From: JBBIRT01 sp037441725
Lineage (GTDB): Bacteria; Desulfobacterota; BSN033; UBA1163
Reading direction: 5' to 3'
Assembly: GCA_037441725.1 (NCBI GenBank)
Contig: JBBIRT010000146.1
Location: 1-7,585 of the forward strand
DNA: 7,585 nt
Shown here: positions 1-6,275 of the stretch, piece by piece
How positions within the stretch are numbered: the first letter of the stretch is position 1
Layout of the letters: each line of letters begins with the position of its first letter
Made by a program: the position numbers and the translations under genes
Notes under the pieces: generated by a model
What the model was told of the DNA's origin: nothing
Seen by the model: only the letters and a program-made list of their open reading frames with translations
Database searches by the model: none

Positions 1-385
1 ACTCAGCATTATTTAAAAGAAGGGCTCGATCTTCTGAAAAATCTAATATTCGGGAAAATTGTTCCTTTTGGGCCTCTGCATTTCTGGTTATCTCTTCATA
101 GGTTAAAATCTGCCGCATTTCATCTTTTCCACTCGGATCTCCCACTAAACCTGTCCCTCCTCCAACTAAGGCAATGGGACGATGTCCATGCCTTTGCATA
201 TGGGCTAAGGCCATGATGGGGACTAAGTTTCCAACATGAAAACTTGAAGCGGTAGGATCAAAACCGATATAGCAGGTGACCCTCCCTTTCAGGAGATCAT
301 GGATCTTTTCCTCATCCGTAACCCTTTCAATAAATCCCCTTTCCTGTAACACCTCATAAACCGTTTTATTTTCCATTTTAAACAT
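1..385 (-). CDS. tyrS: Tyrosyl-tRNA synthetase, N-terminal part (cut by window edge)
   Basis: Class I aminoacyl-tRNA synthetase that charges tRNA-Tyr with tyrosine in the cytoplasm. About 128 codons are visible before the window ends; the family is usually 400-430 aa, so roughly 30% is present. Translating the minus strand gives the typical TyrRS start: a short helix ending LQERGFIERVTDEE, then YIGFDPTA (about residues 39-46), the class I signature in the form HVGN (50-53), and ALVGGGTGLVGDPSGK (72-87), which lines the tyrosine/adenylate pocket. The KMSKS loop and the C-terminal anticodon/S4-like domain lie outside the window. Two in-frame ATGs are possible, at 385 and 376. I chose 385 because it lies 2 bases after the ymdB stop and a GGAG sits 9 bases upstream; 376 would only remove MFK. 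The tight spacing implies translational coupling to ymdB. The fourth signature position is Asn rather than the common His. Identity is very secure; the start is less so. Confidence 0.95.
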   Translation of the reverse strand, partial: MFKMENKTVYEVLQERGFIERVTDEEKIHDLLKGRVTCYIGFDPTASSFHVGNLVPIMALAHMQRHGHRPIALVGGGTGLVGDPSGKDEMRQILTYEEITRNAEAQKEQFSRILDFSEDRALLLNNAE

Positions 386-387
386 CT

Positions 388-1182
388 CTATTCACTCCAT
401 TCATCTAATGCCGCTTTCACCCTTACAATTTTTTCCGATCTACCGGTTTCAGGATCGATCTCAACGACCACCCCTTGAAGCTCAACGTCATTGGTGGCCA
501 CATCAAATTTCCAAGGGATTTGCATTAACAATCGATCCAGGGCTATTTGTTTCCGAATTCCAATCACTGAATCCAAAGGTCCTGTCATCCCAACATCAGT
601 AATATAGGCTGTCCCTCCATCCAATACCCTTTCGTCACTCGTCTGAACATGGGTATGAGTCCCAAATATAGCGCTTACCCTCCCATTTAAAAACCACCCC
701 ATGGCCATCTTTTCTGAAGTGGCTTCTGCATGAAAATCGACAAGGATGATGTTCGTTTCTTGCTTGATGATCCCAACTTCTCTATCCCCGACACGGAACG
801 GACAGTCTAAATGTTGCATGAAAACCCTACCTTCCAAGTTTAAAACACCAATCTTCCTTCCGTTGTTCAAATAGAAAATTCCCCATCCCTTTCCTGGAAC
901 GTTAGGAGGATAATTGGCTGGCCTCAAAACTCGAGGTTCCTCATTTAAAAAAGGAAGGATCTCTTTTTTTGCCCATATGTGATTTCCAGAGGTAAGGACA
1001 TTGACCCCTCCATTGAGGATTTCGAGCGCAATGGGAGGGGTCAACCCCATTCCTCCAGCAGCGTTTTCTCCATTAGCAATCGTAAACTCAACCCCATAAA
1101 AAGAAATCAATTTTCTTAATAGCATATGAATTGCCTTTCGGCCTGGCTTCCCGATGATATCTCCAATAAAAAGAATTCTCAT
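388..1182 (-). CDS. ymdB: YmdB-family metallophosphoesterase (TIGR00282 type)
   Basis: Calcineurin-like binuclear metal phosphoesterase of 264 aa, the usual length for the family. Metal-ligand motifs are all present in order: GD at residues 7-8, GENA at 38-41, GNH at 66-68, VDFHAEAT with His151, and GTHTHVQT with His176 and His178. The segment after it, TDVGMTGPLDSVIG (195-208), is typical of the YmdB/TIGR00282 subgroup. In Bacillus the homologue hydrolyses 2',3'-cyclic nucleotides and affects motility/biofilm decisions; the substrate here is not shown by the sequence. No signal peptide or membrane segment is seen, so it is probably cytosolic. It lies 52 bases downstream of the rny stop and 2 bases upstream of the tyrS start. 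The rny-ymdB pairing is widely conserved and suggests linked roles in RNA metabolism. The start is ATG at 1182 with GGGA 5 bases upstream. Family assignment is firm; the physiological role is inferred from relatives. Confidence 0.93.
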   Translation of the reverse strand: MRILFIGDIIGKPGRKAIHMLLRKLISFYGVEFTIANGENAAGGMGLTPPIALEILNGGVNVLTSGNHIWAKKEILPFLNEEPRVLRPANYPPNVPGKGWGIFYLNNGRKIGVLNLEGRVFMQHLDCPFRVGDREVGIIKQETNIILVDFHAEATSEKMAMGWFLNGRVSAIFGTHTHVQTSDERVLDGGTAYITDVGMTGPLDSVIGIRKQIALDRLLMQIPWKFDVATNDVELQGVVVEIDPETGRSEKIVRVKAALDEWSE

Positions 1183-1234
1183 CCCTGTCCCAAGAATGTT
1201 GTAGGTCGAAGGTTATAGGAGTGAGACCTATTCT

Positions 1235-2803
1235 TTATTTAGCAATATCCACTGCCCTCATCTCTCGGATTACCGTCACTTTTATCTGACCAGGATAAGT
1301 AAGTTCCTTTTCAATTTTTCGGGCAATATCTCTTGAAAGGATCACTGAATCCTCATCAGAAAGTCGATCAGGTTGGACCATGATTCGGATTTCTCTCCCT
1401 GCTTGGATAGCATAGGATTTCTCTACCCCAGGGAAGGACTGAGCAATCCTTTCCAAGTCTTCCAATCGTTTGACATAGGTCTCAAGCATCTCTCTCCTTG
1501 CACCTGGTCTTGCTCCTGAGAGTGCATCTGCTGCTTCTACAAGGATATCTAATATGGATTCTGGTTTCTCCTCCTCATGATGAGAAGCAATGGCATGGAC
1601 GATGGCAGGAGACTCCCCGTATTTCCTCGCCAATTCTGCTCCGATCTTACCGTGGGAACCTTCCACTTCATGATCTACAGCCTTTCCAATGTCATGAAGC
1701 AGGCCTGCCCTCTTTGCCTGTTTTACATTGACTCCAAGTTCAGAAGCCATGATCCCGCAGAGGAAGGCCACTTCCAGAGAGTGTTGATAAACATTCTGAG
1801 CAAAACTTGTCCGATATTTGAGCCTGCCGATCAACTTGATCAACTCCGGGTGGATCCCATGAACACCCACATCAAATGTCGCCTGCTCACCAGCCTCTCG
1901 AATTGTGGTTTCAACCTCTTGCTCCACCTTTTGAACAATCTCCTCAATCCTCGCAGGATGGATTCGTCCATCACTGATCAATCGTTCTAAGGCAATTCGG
2001 GCTATCTCCCTCCGTATGGGATTGAACCCCGATAGGATTACTGCTTCTGGGGTGTCATCAATGATCAAATCGATTCCTGTGGCTGCTTCAAGAGCTCGTA
2101 TGTTTCGACCTTCCCGACCGATGATTCGACCTTTCATCTCTTCATTTGGAAGATTCACTACCGAAACCGTCTTTTCTGCCACATATTCCCCCGCATAACG
2201 CTGAATTGCTAAGCTAATGATTTCTTTAGATTTTTTATCAGCAAGCTCTTTTGCCTCATCCTCAATCTTTTTGATCTTTTTTGCCACTTCATGTTTTGCC
2301 TCATTCTCCATCGACTCCATTAACAAACGCTTTGCCTCTTCTGAAGTCATCTTGGCTATACTTTCCAACTGAAGACGCTGTTTTTCAAGAAGAGCGCTAA
2401 TCTTCTTTTCCTGCTCCTGAATTGTCTTTTCCTGTTGAATCAAATTCTTTTCTCGCCGAGCCATCTCAGCTTCTTTAGCATCGATCAACTCGATCCTTTT
2501 ATCCAGATGAGATTCTCTTTGGATAATTCTCCTCTCGATATTCTGGAGCTCTTGACGTTTTTCCAAGGTTTCTTTTTCAAATTCGGCTTTCTCTTGATAA
2601 AATTGATCTTTTGCTTGAAGGAGGGCTTCCTTCTTAATCATATCGGCCTTTTTCTCAGCCTCTTCAATCAAACGTTTGGCAACCTCTTTGGCAGAAATGA
2701 TTCTTGCCTCTGAAAATCTTTTCCTAATGAGAAACCCGATAACTCCCCCAAGAAAAGCGATAATCAAAATAAAGATGATATTCATCTCAAATGACAGCTT
2801 CAA
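1235..2803 (-). CDS. rny: Ribonuclease Y (membrane-anchored endoribonuclease)
   Basis: Endoribonuclease that initiates mRNA decay, anchored to the inner face of the membrane. Numbered from the TTG start chosen here (522 aa; Bacillus Rny is about 520): one transmembrane segment at about 8-26, a long charged coiled coil at about 35-205, a KH RNA-binding domain with GRIIGREGRN at about 225-234, and an HD domain with HSLEVAF (about 341) and the catalytic pair in LLHDIGKA (His370-Asp371). The C-terminus has the conserved RPGARRE and YPGQIKVTVIRE stretches. Nothing is missing, so it looks catalytically intact. The start is uncertain. A GTG at 2815 lies inside the Shine-Dalgarno sequence GGAGGTGA and is unlikely. 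TTG at 2803 is 11 bases after GGAGG. ATG at 2785 has no clear Shine-Dalgarno but would put the membrane segment at the very N-terminus, as in Bacillus. The gene follows the candidate structured RNA and precedes ymdB. Confidence 0.96.
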   Translation of the reverse strand: MKLSFEMNIIFILIIAFLGGVIGFLIRKRFSEARIISAKEVAKRLIEEAEKKADMIKKEALLQAKDQFYQEKAEFEKETLEKRQELQNIERRIIQRESHLDKRIELIDAKEAEMARREKNLIQQEKTIQEQEKKISALLEKQRLQLESIAKMTSEEAKRLLMESMENEAKHEVAKKIKKIEDEAKELADKKSKEIISLAIQRYAGEYVAEKTVSVVNLPNEEMKGRIIGREGRNIRALEAATGIDLIIDDTPEAVILSGFNPIRREIARIALERLISDGRIHPARIEEIVQKVEQEVETTIREAGEQATFDVGVHGIHPELIKLIGRLKYRTSFAQNVYQHSLEVAFLCGIMASELGVNVKQAKRAGLLHDIGKAVDHEVEGSHGKIGAELARKYGESPAIVHAIASHHEEEKPESILDILVEAADALSGARPGARREMLETYVKRLEDLERIAQSFPGVEKSYAIQAGREIRIMVQPDRLSDEDSVILSRDIARKIEKELTYPGQIKVTVIREMRAVDIAK

Positions 2804-2809
2804 TGTTTC

Positions 2810-2820
2810 GTTCACCTCCC
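2810..2820 (-). promoter_or_regulatory. Ribosome binding site of rny
   Basis: A near-perfect Shine-Dalgarno stretch, GGGAGGTGAA on the minus strand, overlaps the upstream-most in-frame GTG codon (2815-2813). Ribosomes bound here would place the start downstream, so the GTG is disfavoured. The TTG at 2803 is the first in-frame start codon after it, with a somewhat long spacer of 11 bases from GGAGG. The ATG at 2785 would be about 29 bases away, too far for this site. Confidence 0.6.
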
Positions 2821-2900
2821 CTTTTAGAAAATAAAAAGAGCCTCACCTCTGTATGACCATCGGAGTGGTTCAAAGAAATTACTGAATCCTTCAGTTTAAT

Positions 2901-2927
2901 AAAAAATGGTCGGGAGTGGAATAGAGA
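2901..2927 (-). terminator. Probable intrinsic terminator formed by the closing stem of the candidate RNA
   Basis: The 3' arm of the perfect 12-bp closing stem (2927-2916) is followed by TCCCGACCA and then six T residues (2906-2901) on the minus strand. The 5' arm is far upstream (3168-3157), so this is not a compact hairpin terminator. It would define the 3' end of the structured RNA, as happens with long-range closing stems. Termination may be partial, since rny lies downstream and has no obvious promoter of its own. Confidence 0.35.
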
Positions 2928-3186
2928 TAGGAAAGAAAGGAATTTGATAAGTCTGTTTACTTCGGAAAGAAAAAACCATTTGGAGAATTCTGATGCTCAC
3001 TCTCCAAAGATCCTTACCATATAATGTAACCCCTATCCTATTCGGACGGAGGAATTGGCATTGAAATTTCCACAGGATATTGATCAGTTTCCATATGGTC
3101 ATTGGATCAAGTCCATTCCTTTCTTGGGCTATAAGAAACTTAGATTTTAAACCTTTTCTCTATTCCACCATCCCTTTCCCTTTTTT
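2901..3186 (-). ncRNA. Candidate structured RNA in the zapA-rny gap, possibly 6S RNA
   Basis: Proposed from visible base pairing, not from a family match. Read on the minus strand, the stretch folds as a long rod. Pairing P1 is a perfect 12-bp match, GTGGAATAGAGA at 3168-3157 with TCTCTATTCCAC at 2927-2916, extended outward by GGGA/TCCC after a two-base bulge. P2 is a perfect 11-bp match, 3125-3115 with 2943-2933 (AAGAAAGGAAT with its complement). Further in, GATCC/GGATC (3108-3104 with 3013-3009) continues into ACCATAT/ATATGGT (3099-3093 with 3022-3016), then TATCCT/AGGATA (3079-3074 with 3039-3034). A side hairpin TTTGGAGA/TCTCCAAA sits at 3008-2979. Six T residues (2906-2901) follow the closing stem like an intrinsic terminator, and six A residues at 3186-3181 can pair with them. 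6S RNA (ssrS) lies beside zapA in gammaproteobacteria and I believe in related lineages. However, about 286 nt is long for 6S, so another structured RNA is possible. The 5' end is a guess. Confidence 0.5.
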
Positions 3187-3295
3187 CCAGAGGTCAGATC
3201 CCTCTTCTTAGGTCCCACCCGATAGATAAGATCATTTAGAATATTTCTCCCTCTCTTTGAATGAATCGATTTTCTTAAATAAGGCTTTTGGGAGT

Positions 3296-3616
3296 TTAGC
3301 CACCCATGGGAGTCTTTTTAATTTCCATCCCACCAATCTTAACATCTATCTCCTCAACCAAACCTTTCGATTTCCCTTCAATCTCACGAAGCAAGTTGAA
3401 CCTTTTTTCTCTTTCTTTTAAAAGATCATCTGCGATATTTAATGCTGTTAAGATGGCCACATTCAATGTCGAGACACTCTTCGTCCTTTTCCGAACCTCG
3501 TCTATCTTTTCATTAACATAATTTGCTACCTTCTGAATGTAATCTTCCTCAGCATCAGTTTTTACTGTATAGGTCTGACCAAACACCTTAATCTCGACCA
3601 ATCTCTCTTTTCCCAT
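3296..3616 (-). CDS. zapA: Cell division protein ZapA
   Basis: Small cytosolic protein that binds and cross-links FtsZ protofilaments at the Z-ring. From the ATG at 3616 it is 106 aa, normal for ZapA. The N-terminal globular part shows the family pattern VEIKVFGQTYTVKTDAEEDY followed by a helix (IQKVANYVNEKIDEV). The middle segment STLNVAILTALNIADDLL is the conserved ZapA helix that leads into the C-terminal coiled coil (about residues 60-90), used for tetramerisation. A longer frame starts at ATG 3637 but would encode MGGGERV from a purine-rich Shine-Dalgarno region, and the family begins at the second Met. The GGAG at 3628-3625 is 8 bases before 3616, which favours the shorter protein. It is directly downstream of the ZapB-like gene, with the structured-RNA region after it. 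The last 20 residues are polar and poorly conserved. Confidence in the family is high. Confidence 0.9.
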   Translation of the reverse strand: MGKERLVEIKVFGQTYTVKTDAEEDYIQKVANYVNEKIDEVRKRTKSVSTLNVAILTALNIADDLLKEREKRFNLLREIEGKSKGLVEEIDVKIGGMEIKKTPMGG

Positions 3617-3618
3617 GA

Positions 3619-3632
3619 CCCTTTCTCCCCCT
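3619..3632 (-). promoter_or_regulatory. Ribosome binding site of zapA, deciding the start at 3616
   Basis: The minus strand reads AGGGGGAGAAAGGG at this place. GGAG (3628-3625) is 8 bases and AAAGGG (3624-3619) is 2 bases before the ATG at 3616. The same bases would be codons if the upstream ATG at 3637 were used, giving a Gly-rich start untypical for ZapA, so the site argues for 3616. Confidence 0.6.
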
Positions 3633-3650
3633 CCCATCTATGGAAATGGA

Positions 3651-3914
3651 TTAGGTATCGAGTCCTCTGAAACGATGAAGGAGTTGGTCAATCCTGGTCT
3701 TGACCCTTTCCCGGTCTTGTAATAGGAGTTTTAATTCCTTCTCTAAATGGTTCACCCTCTCCCTCTCCTTCTCTAAGGCCATGGTCAATCTATCTTTCTC
3801 CTCTTTCATCTCGTGAAATTTTATTAGAAGATGATGAACCTTCTCCTCTAAATCTCTAAGCAATCCCTGCTCATCTTCAGAGGATATTTTCTCTAATGGT
3901 ATTTCTTCAGCCAT
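3651..3914 (-). CDS. ZapB-like coiled-coil cell division protein
   Basis: An 87-aa, highly charged, almost entirely helical protein. From about residue 22 to 80 it shows clean heptads with Leu/Met/Val at the first position (LEEKVHH, LLIKFHE, MKEEKDR, LTMALEK, then LEKELKL, LLQDRER, VKTRIDQ, LLHRF), predicting a continuous parallel coiled coil. E. coli ZapB is an 81-aa coiled coil that binds ZapA at midcell, and its end (ERLQALLGRM) resembles RIDQLLHRFRG here. The position 34 bases upstream of zapA supports a ZapB-type role, but coiled coils look alike, so this rests mainly on size and context. The ATG at 3914 is the only plausible start because a stop codon (TGA) lies three codons upstream in frame. 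No good Shine-Dalgarno precedes it. No membrane segment is seen. It follows prfB by 101 bases. Confidence 0.75.
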   Translation of the reverse strand: MAEEIPLEKISSEDEQGLLRDLEEKVHHLLIKFHEMKEEKDRLTMALEKERERVNHLEKELKLLLQDRERVKTRIDQLLHRFRGLDT

Positions 3915-4015
3915 TAAAAGTCAACCCATGTTTAGTATATTCAGTCTTCTTAGTCTATCCCGTTTTTTCCGTTAAGAAACGTATGGAGCAGATAAGATAA
4001 ATCATATAAACTCAT
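3915..4015 (-). other. Intergenic region between prfB and the ZapB-like gene
   Basis: This is a 101-base gap with no gene. It contains a short CGTT/AACG inverted repeat (minus strand CGTTTCTTAACG) followed by an A-run rather than a U-run, so it is not a convincing terminator. A TTGACT box lies 7-12 bases before the zapB-like ATG with a poor TACCAT match 17 bases on. That would start transcription inside the gene, so I do not call a promoter. Confidence 0.4.
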
Positions 4016-5111
4016 TCATGAGGCGCTTAGTAAATAGGCTTTGATAAATTCATCGATCTCCCCATCCAATACTCGATCGACTTGATGGATCACCTTATTG
4101 CTTCGATGATCCTTGACCATTTTATAGGGGTGCATAATATAAGACCTAATCTGGCTCCCCCATGCAATCTCTTTCTTTGTGTTGTGAAACTCCTGCAACC
4201 TTTCTTCCTTCTCTTTCATCTCCTTCTCGTAAAGTCGGGCCTTCAGGATCTTCAATGCAGTTGCTTTATTCTTATGTTGGGAACGTTCATTCTGGCATTG
4301 GACCACAATCCCTGTAGGAAGGTGAGTGATTCGAACTGCAGAATCAGTCTTGTTGACATGTTGCCCGCCTGCTCCACTGGATCGAAAAGTGTCAATCCTT
4401 AGGTCTTTCTCATCGATGTTGACTACAATATCATCCGTAATTTCAGGAATGACAAAAACCGATGCAAAGGAGGTATGCCTCCTGGCCCCCGCATCAAAGG
4501 GGGATATCCTAACCAGTCGGTGAATTCCATTCTCCGCTTTTAAATATCCGTAGGCAAACCTACCGTTGACCACAAAAGTTACATTCTTTAGACCTGCCTC
4601 TTCCCCAGCAAGGATATCAATGATCTTGGTCTCAAATTTCTTCTTTTCGGCCCACCTCAAATACATCCTTAGAAGCATTTCAACCCAATCCTGGGCCTCT
4701 GTCCCACCTGCCCCCGCATTGATGCTGACAATGGCATTATTCGAGTCAAGCTCCCCCCCTAACATCTTTCTAAACTCGATTTGATGGATGGCCTCCTCAG
4801 TTCTCTTCAACCTCTCTAATAATTCCTGGGCTTCCTTTTCATCTTTTTGTTCTTCCACCAGTTGAAGGAGGATCTCCATCTCTTCTAAGCCCTTCTTTTC
4901 CTCCTCCCAGGGTGTTAGACTATCTAAAAGAGCAGTCCTCTCTTTAAGAATCTTTTGAGTCTCTTCGCTTTCTCCCCAAAACTCAGGATTGACCATCATT
5001 TTTCCAATTTCAGCCAATCTTTTTCCTTTCCCTTCAATGTCAAAGAGGGCCTCGAAGAGATTCCAGTCGCTCCTTGAGCACTCTCAACCGATCTTTCAGC
5101 TCTTCTAACAT
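4016..5111 (-). CDS. prfB: Peptide chain release factor 2, expressed by programmed +1 frameshift
   Basis: Release factor 2 recognises UGA and UAA in the ribosomal A site and triggers release of the finished peptide. Translation starts at ATG 5111 with AAAGGG 8 bases upstream, reads 23 codons to a UGA at 5042-5040, and must slip +1 at CTT (skipping base 5042) to continue as GAC from 5041 to the TGA at 4018-4016. The joined protein is 364 aa, next to 365 in E. coli. Its key motifs fall at matching places: the SPF tripeptide that reads the stop codon at about 203-205 (E. coli 205-207), and the catalytic GGQ in SSGAGGQHVNKTDSAVR at about 248-250 (E. coli 250-252). SPF rather than PxT excludes RF1. 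The N-terminal part before the motifs is helical and charged as usual. A TTG at 5017 could appear to start an unshifted frame but is internal. UGA in the slip site gives autoregulation by RF2 level. Upstream is sucD; a promoter lies in the gap. Confidence 0.97.
5039..5053 (-). promoter_or_regulatory. prfB programmed +1 frameshift site
   Basis: On the minus strand the slip sequence CTTTGAC lies at 5045-5039: CTT is codon 23 and TGA is the in-frame stop, followed by C, the same heptamer used in E. coli prfB. A Shine-Dalgarno-like GAGG at 5053-5050 sits 4 bases before CTT, close to the place of the AGGGGG stimulator in E. coli, though shorter and therefore a weaker anti-Shine-Dalgarno match. When RF2 is scarce the ribosome pauses at UGA, the peptidyl-tRNA-Leu slips from CUU to UUU, and full-length RF2 is made. 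Confidence 0.95.
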
Positions 5112-5142
5112 ATCCTTTTCCCTTTCTTTTTTAAAATTGGTA

Positions 5143-5154
5143 GTTATAATAACA
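5143..5154 (-). promoter_or_regulatory. Candidate extended -10 promoter for prfB
   Basis: The minus strand reads TGTTATTAT, matching the extended -10 pattern TG-n-TATAAT with one mismatch (hexamer at 5151-5146). The -35 position (TTTATC, 17 bases upstream) is poor, as allowed for extended -10 promoters. Upstream, 5155-5222 is almost pure A/T and could act as an UP-like element. The mRNA would start about 25-30 bases before the ATG at 5111. This is pattern matching only. Confidence 0.4.
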
Positions 5155-5355
5155 TAAATCAAGAAAAAGATAAATAAGTTTATATAAGTATTTGATTTTA
5201 TTATATTTATTATATTTTTAAGTTTATCTGTCTCATTATCTTTATTGGGTTTGTAGCTTTATTCAATTTCCGTGATCATTCATGTTCATCTTTTTCTAAT
5301 TTTCTCCATATCCACTCTATTGAACTCAAAGGACCTAATGAACCCAAGAGACCAA
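5155..5355 (-). other. AT-rich intergenic region between sucD and prfB
   Basis: No gene is seen. The part from about 5161 to 5222 is composed nearly entirely of A and T on both strands, well below the composition of the flanking genes. The remaining part after the sucD stop (5356) shows no stem followed by a U-run, so I cannot point to a sucCD terminator. Confidence 0.5.
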
Positions 5356-6237
5356 TTAAGACTTTCTCCTCTTTAGTAAGGTCTCCATCTCCTCACCCAC
5401 CATTGCTGGATTTCTCACCACCCTAACCCCTGCATTCTCAAGGGCTTCCATCTTCTCCTCTGCTGCCCCTTTGCCACCTGAAATAATTGCTCCAGCATGT
5501 CCCATCCTCCTACCTGGTGGAGCACTCAATCCAGCGATGAAGGCTAATACAGGTTTCCGAATGTATCTCTTAATAAATTGAGCTGCCTCTTCTTCTTCTG
5601 CCCCACCTATTTCACCAATAAGTATGACTGCCTCTGTATCTGGATCTTTTTCAAACATGGCTAAAAAATCAACAAAATTTAGCCCAACGATTTGATCCCC
5701 TCCAATGCCAACACAGGTTGATTGTCCAATTCCTCTCTTGGTCAATTGATCCACTACCTCATAGGTGAGTGTTCCACTTCTTGAAATAATTCCTATTGGT
5801 CCTTGATGATGAATGTAGCCTGCCATCACACCAATTTTACATTTCCCTGGAGATATAATACCTGGGGTATTTGGACCAATCAATTTCGATTCCCTTCCTT
5901 TTAAATATTCCTTTACCACAACCATGTCAAGGGTTGGAATCCCTTCTGTCAAGCAGACAATTGTTGAAATGGTTGCATCAGCTGCTTCAAGAATCGCATC
6001 TCCTGCATAGGCCGGTGGGACAAAGATGGCTGAAGCATTCGCCCCTGTTTCCCTTACCGCTTCTACGACTGTATTAAATACAGGGATTCCGTCCACTTGT
6101 TGCCCACCCTTGCCTGGGGTGATTCCTGCCACAATTTTCGTTCCATATTCTATCATTTGTCGTGTATGGAACCTCCCCTCCTTACCTGTGATCCCTTGAA
6201 CCACGACTCTTGTATGTTCATCCACTAAGATACTCAT
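5356..6237 (-). CDS. sucD: Succinate-CoA ligase (succinyl-CoA synthetase), alpha subunit
   Basis: Alpha subunit of the TCA-cycle enzyme that interconverts succinyl-CoA + ADP + Pi with succinate + ATP + CoA; it works with SucC. It is 293 aa from ATG 6237, close to the family's 285-300. The N-terminal CoA-binding Rossmann domain has VVVQGITGKEGRFHTRQM (about 11-28). The ligase half has GPNTPGIISPG (121-131), SRSGTLTYE (152-160) and the phosphohistidine loop RRMGHAGAI with the active-site His at 247, then GGKGAAEEK. E. coli has Cys where Thr124 lies here (GPNCPG), a tolerated variation. A longer frame from TTG 6249 would encode MEGS out of the Shine-Dalgarno GGAGGG, which lies 4 bases before ATG 6237, so the ATG is preferred. 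The gap to sucC is 38 bases; the two are cotranscribed and translated at 1:1. The short C-terminus, RRKS, is unremarkable. Confidence 0.97.
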   Translation of the reverse strand: MSILVDEHTRVVVQGITGKEGRFHTRQMIEYGTKIVAGITPGKGGQQVDGIPVFNTVVEAVRETGANASAIFVPPAYAGDAILEAADATISTIVCLTEGIPTLDMVVVKEYLKGRESKLIGPNTPGIISPGKCKIGVMAGYIHHQGPIGIISRSGTLTYEVVDQLTKRGIGQSTCVGIGGDQIVGLNFVDFLAMFEKDPDTEAVILIGEIGGAEEEEAAQFIKRYIRKPVLAFIAGLSAPPGRRMGHAGAIISGGKGAAEEKMEALENAGVRVVRNPAMVGEEMETLLKRRKS

Positions 6238-6241
6238 AGAG

Positions 6242-6247
6242 CCCTCC
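6242..6247 (-). promoter_or_regulatory. Ribosome binding site of sucD, deciding the start at 6237
   Basis: GGAGGG on the minus strand, 4 bases before the ATG at 6237. It overlaps the codons that would follow a TTG start at 6249, which makes that longer start unlikely. Confidence 0.75.
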
Positions 6248-6275
6248 AATAAAGAATGAAGTTTGAGGCTGGAAA

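Noticed and set aside
1577..1990. Plus-strand open frame of 137 codons opposite rny
   Set aside because: It lies wholly antisense to the well-conserved HD-domain half of rny and its product resembles nothing; the other plus-strand frames are likewise antisense shadows.
2828..2850. Terminator before rny (AGAG, six-base loop, CTCT, then TTTTATTTT on the minus strand)
   Set aside because: The stem has only 4 pairs, too weak to call, although the T-rich tail is suggestive.
2896..3102. Minus-strand open frame of 68 codons in the zapA-rny gap
   Set aside because: It overlaps the arms of the candidate RNA stems, has no clear Shine-Dalgarno, and its product has no recognisable family or regular pattern.
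2845..3194. Seven-base match ACCTCTG (3194-3188) with CAGAGGT (2851-2845) as an outermost stem of the candidate RNA
   Set aside because: Seven bases over about 350 positions can occur by chance, and it would lie outside the U-tract end.
3189..3205. Hairpin AGAGG/CCTCT after zapA as a zapA terminator
   Set aside because: The stem has 5 pairs with a 7-base loop and is followed by GGAAAAAA, not a U-run, on the transcribed strand.
4016..5017. prfB read as an unshifted gene starting at TTG 5017
   Set aside because: It would lack the first 31 residues of RF2. The ATG at 5111, its Shine-Dalgarno and the CTTTGAC slip site explain the full protein.
5039..5045. Frame break in prfB as a sequencing error or pseudogene
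   Set aside because: The break falls exactly at the known RF2 slip heptamer and both frames are well conserved around it.
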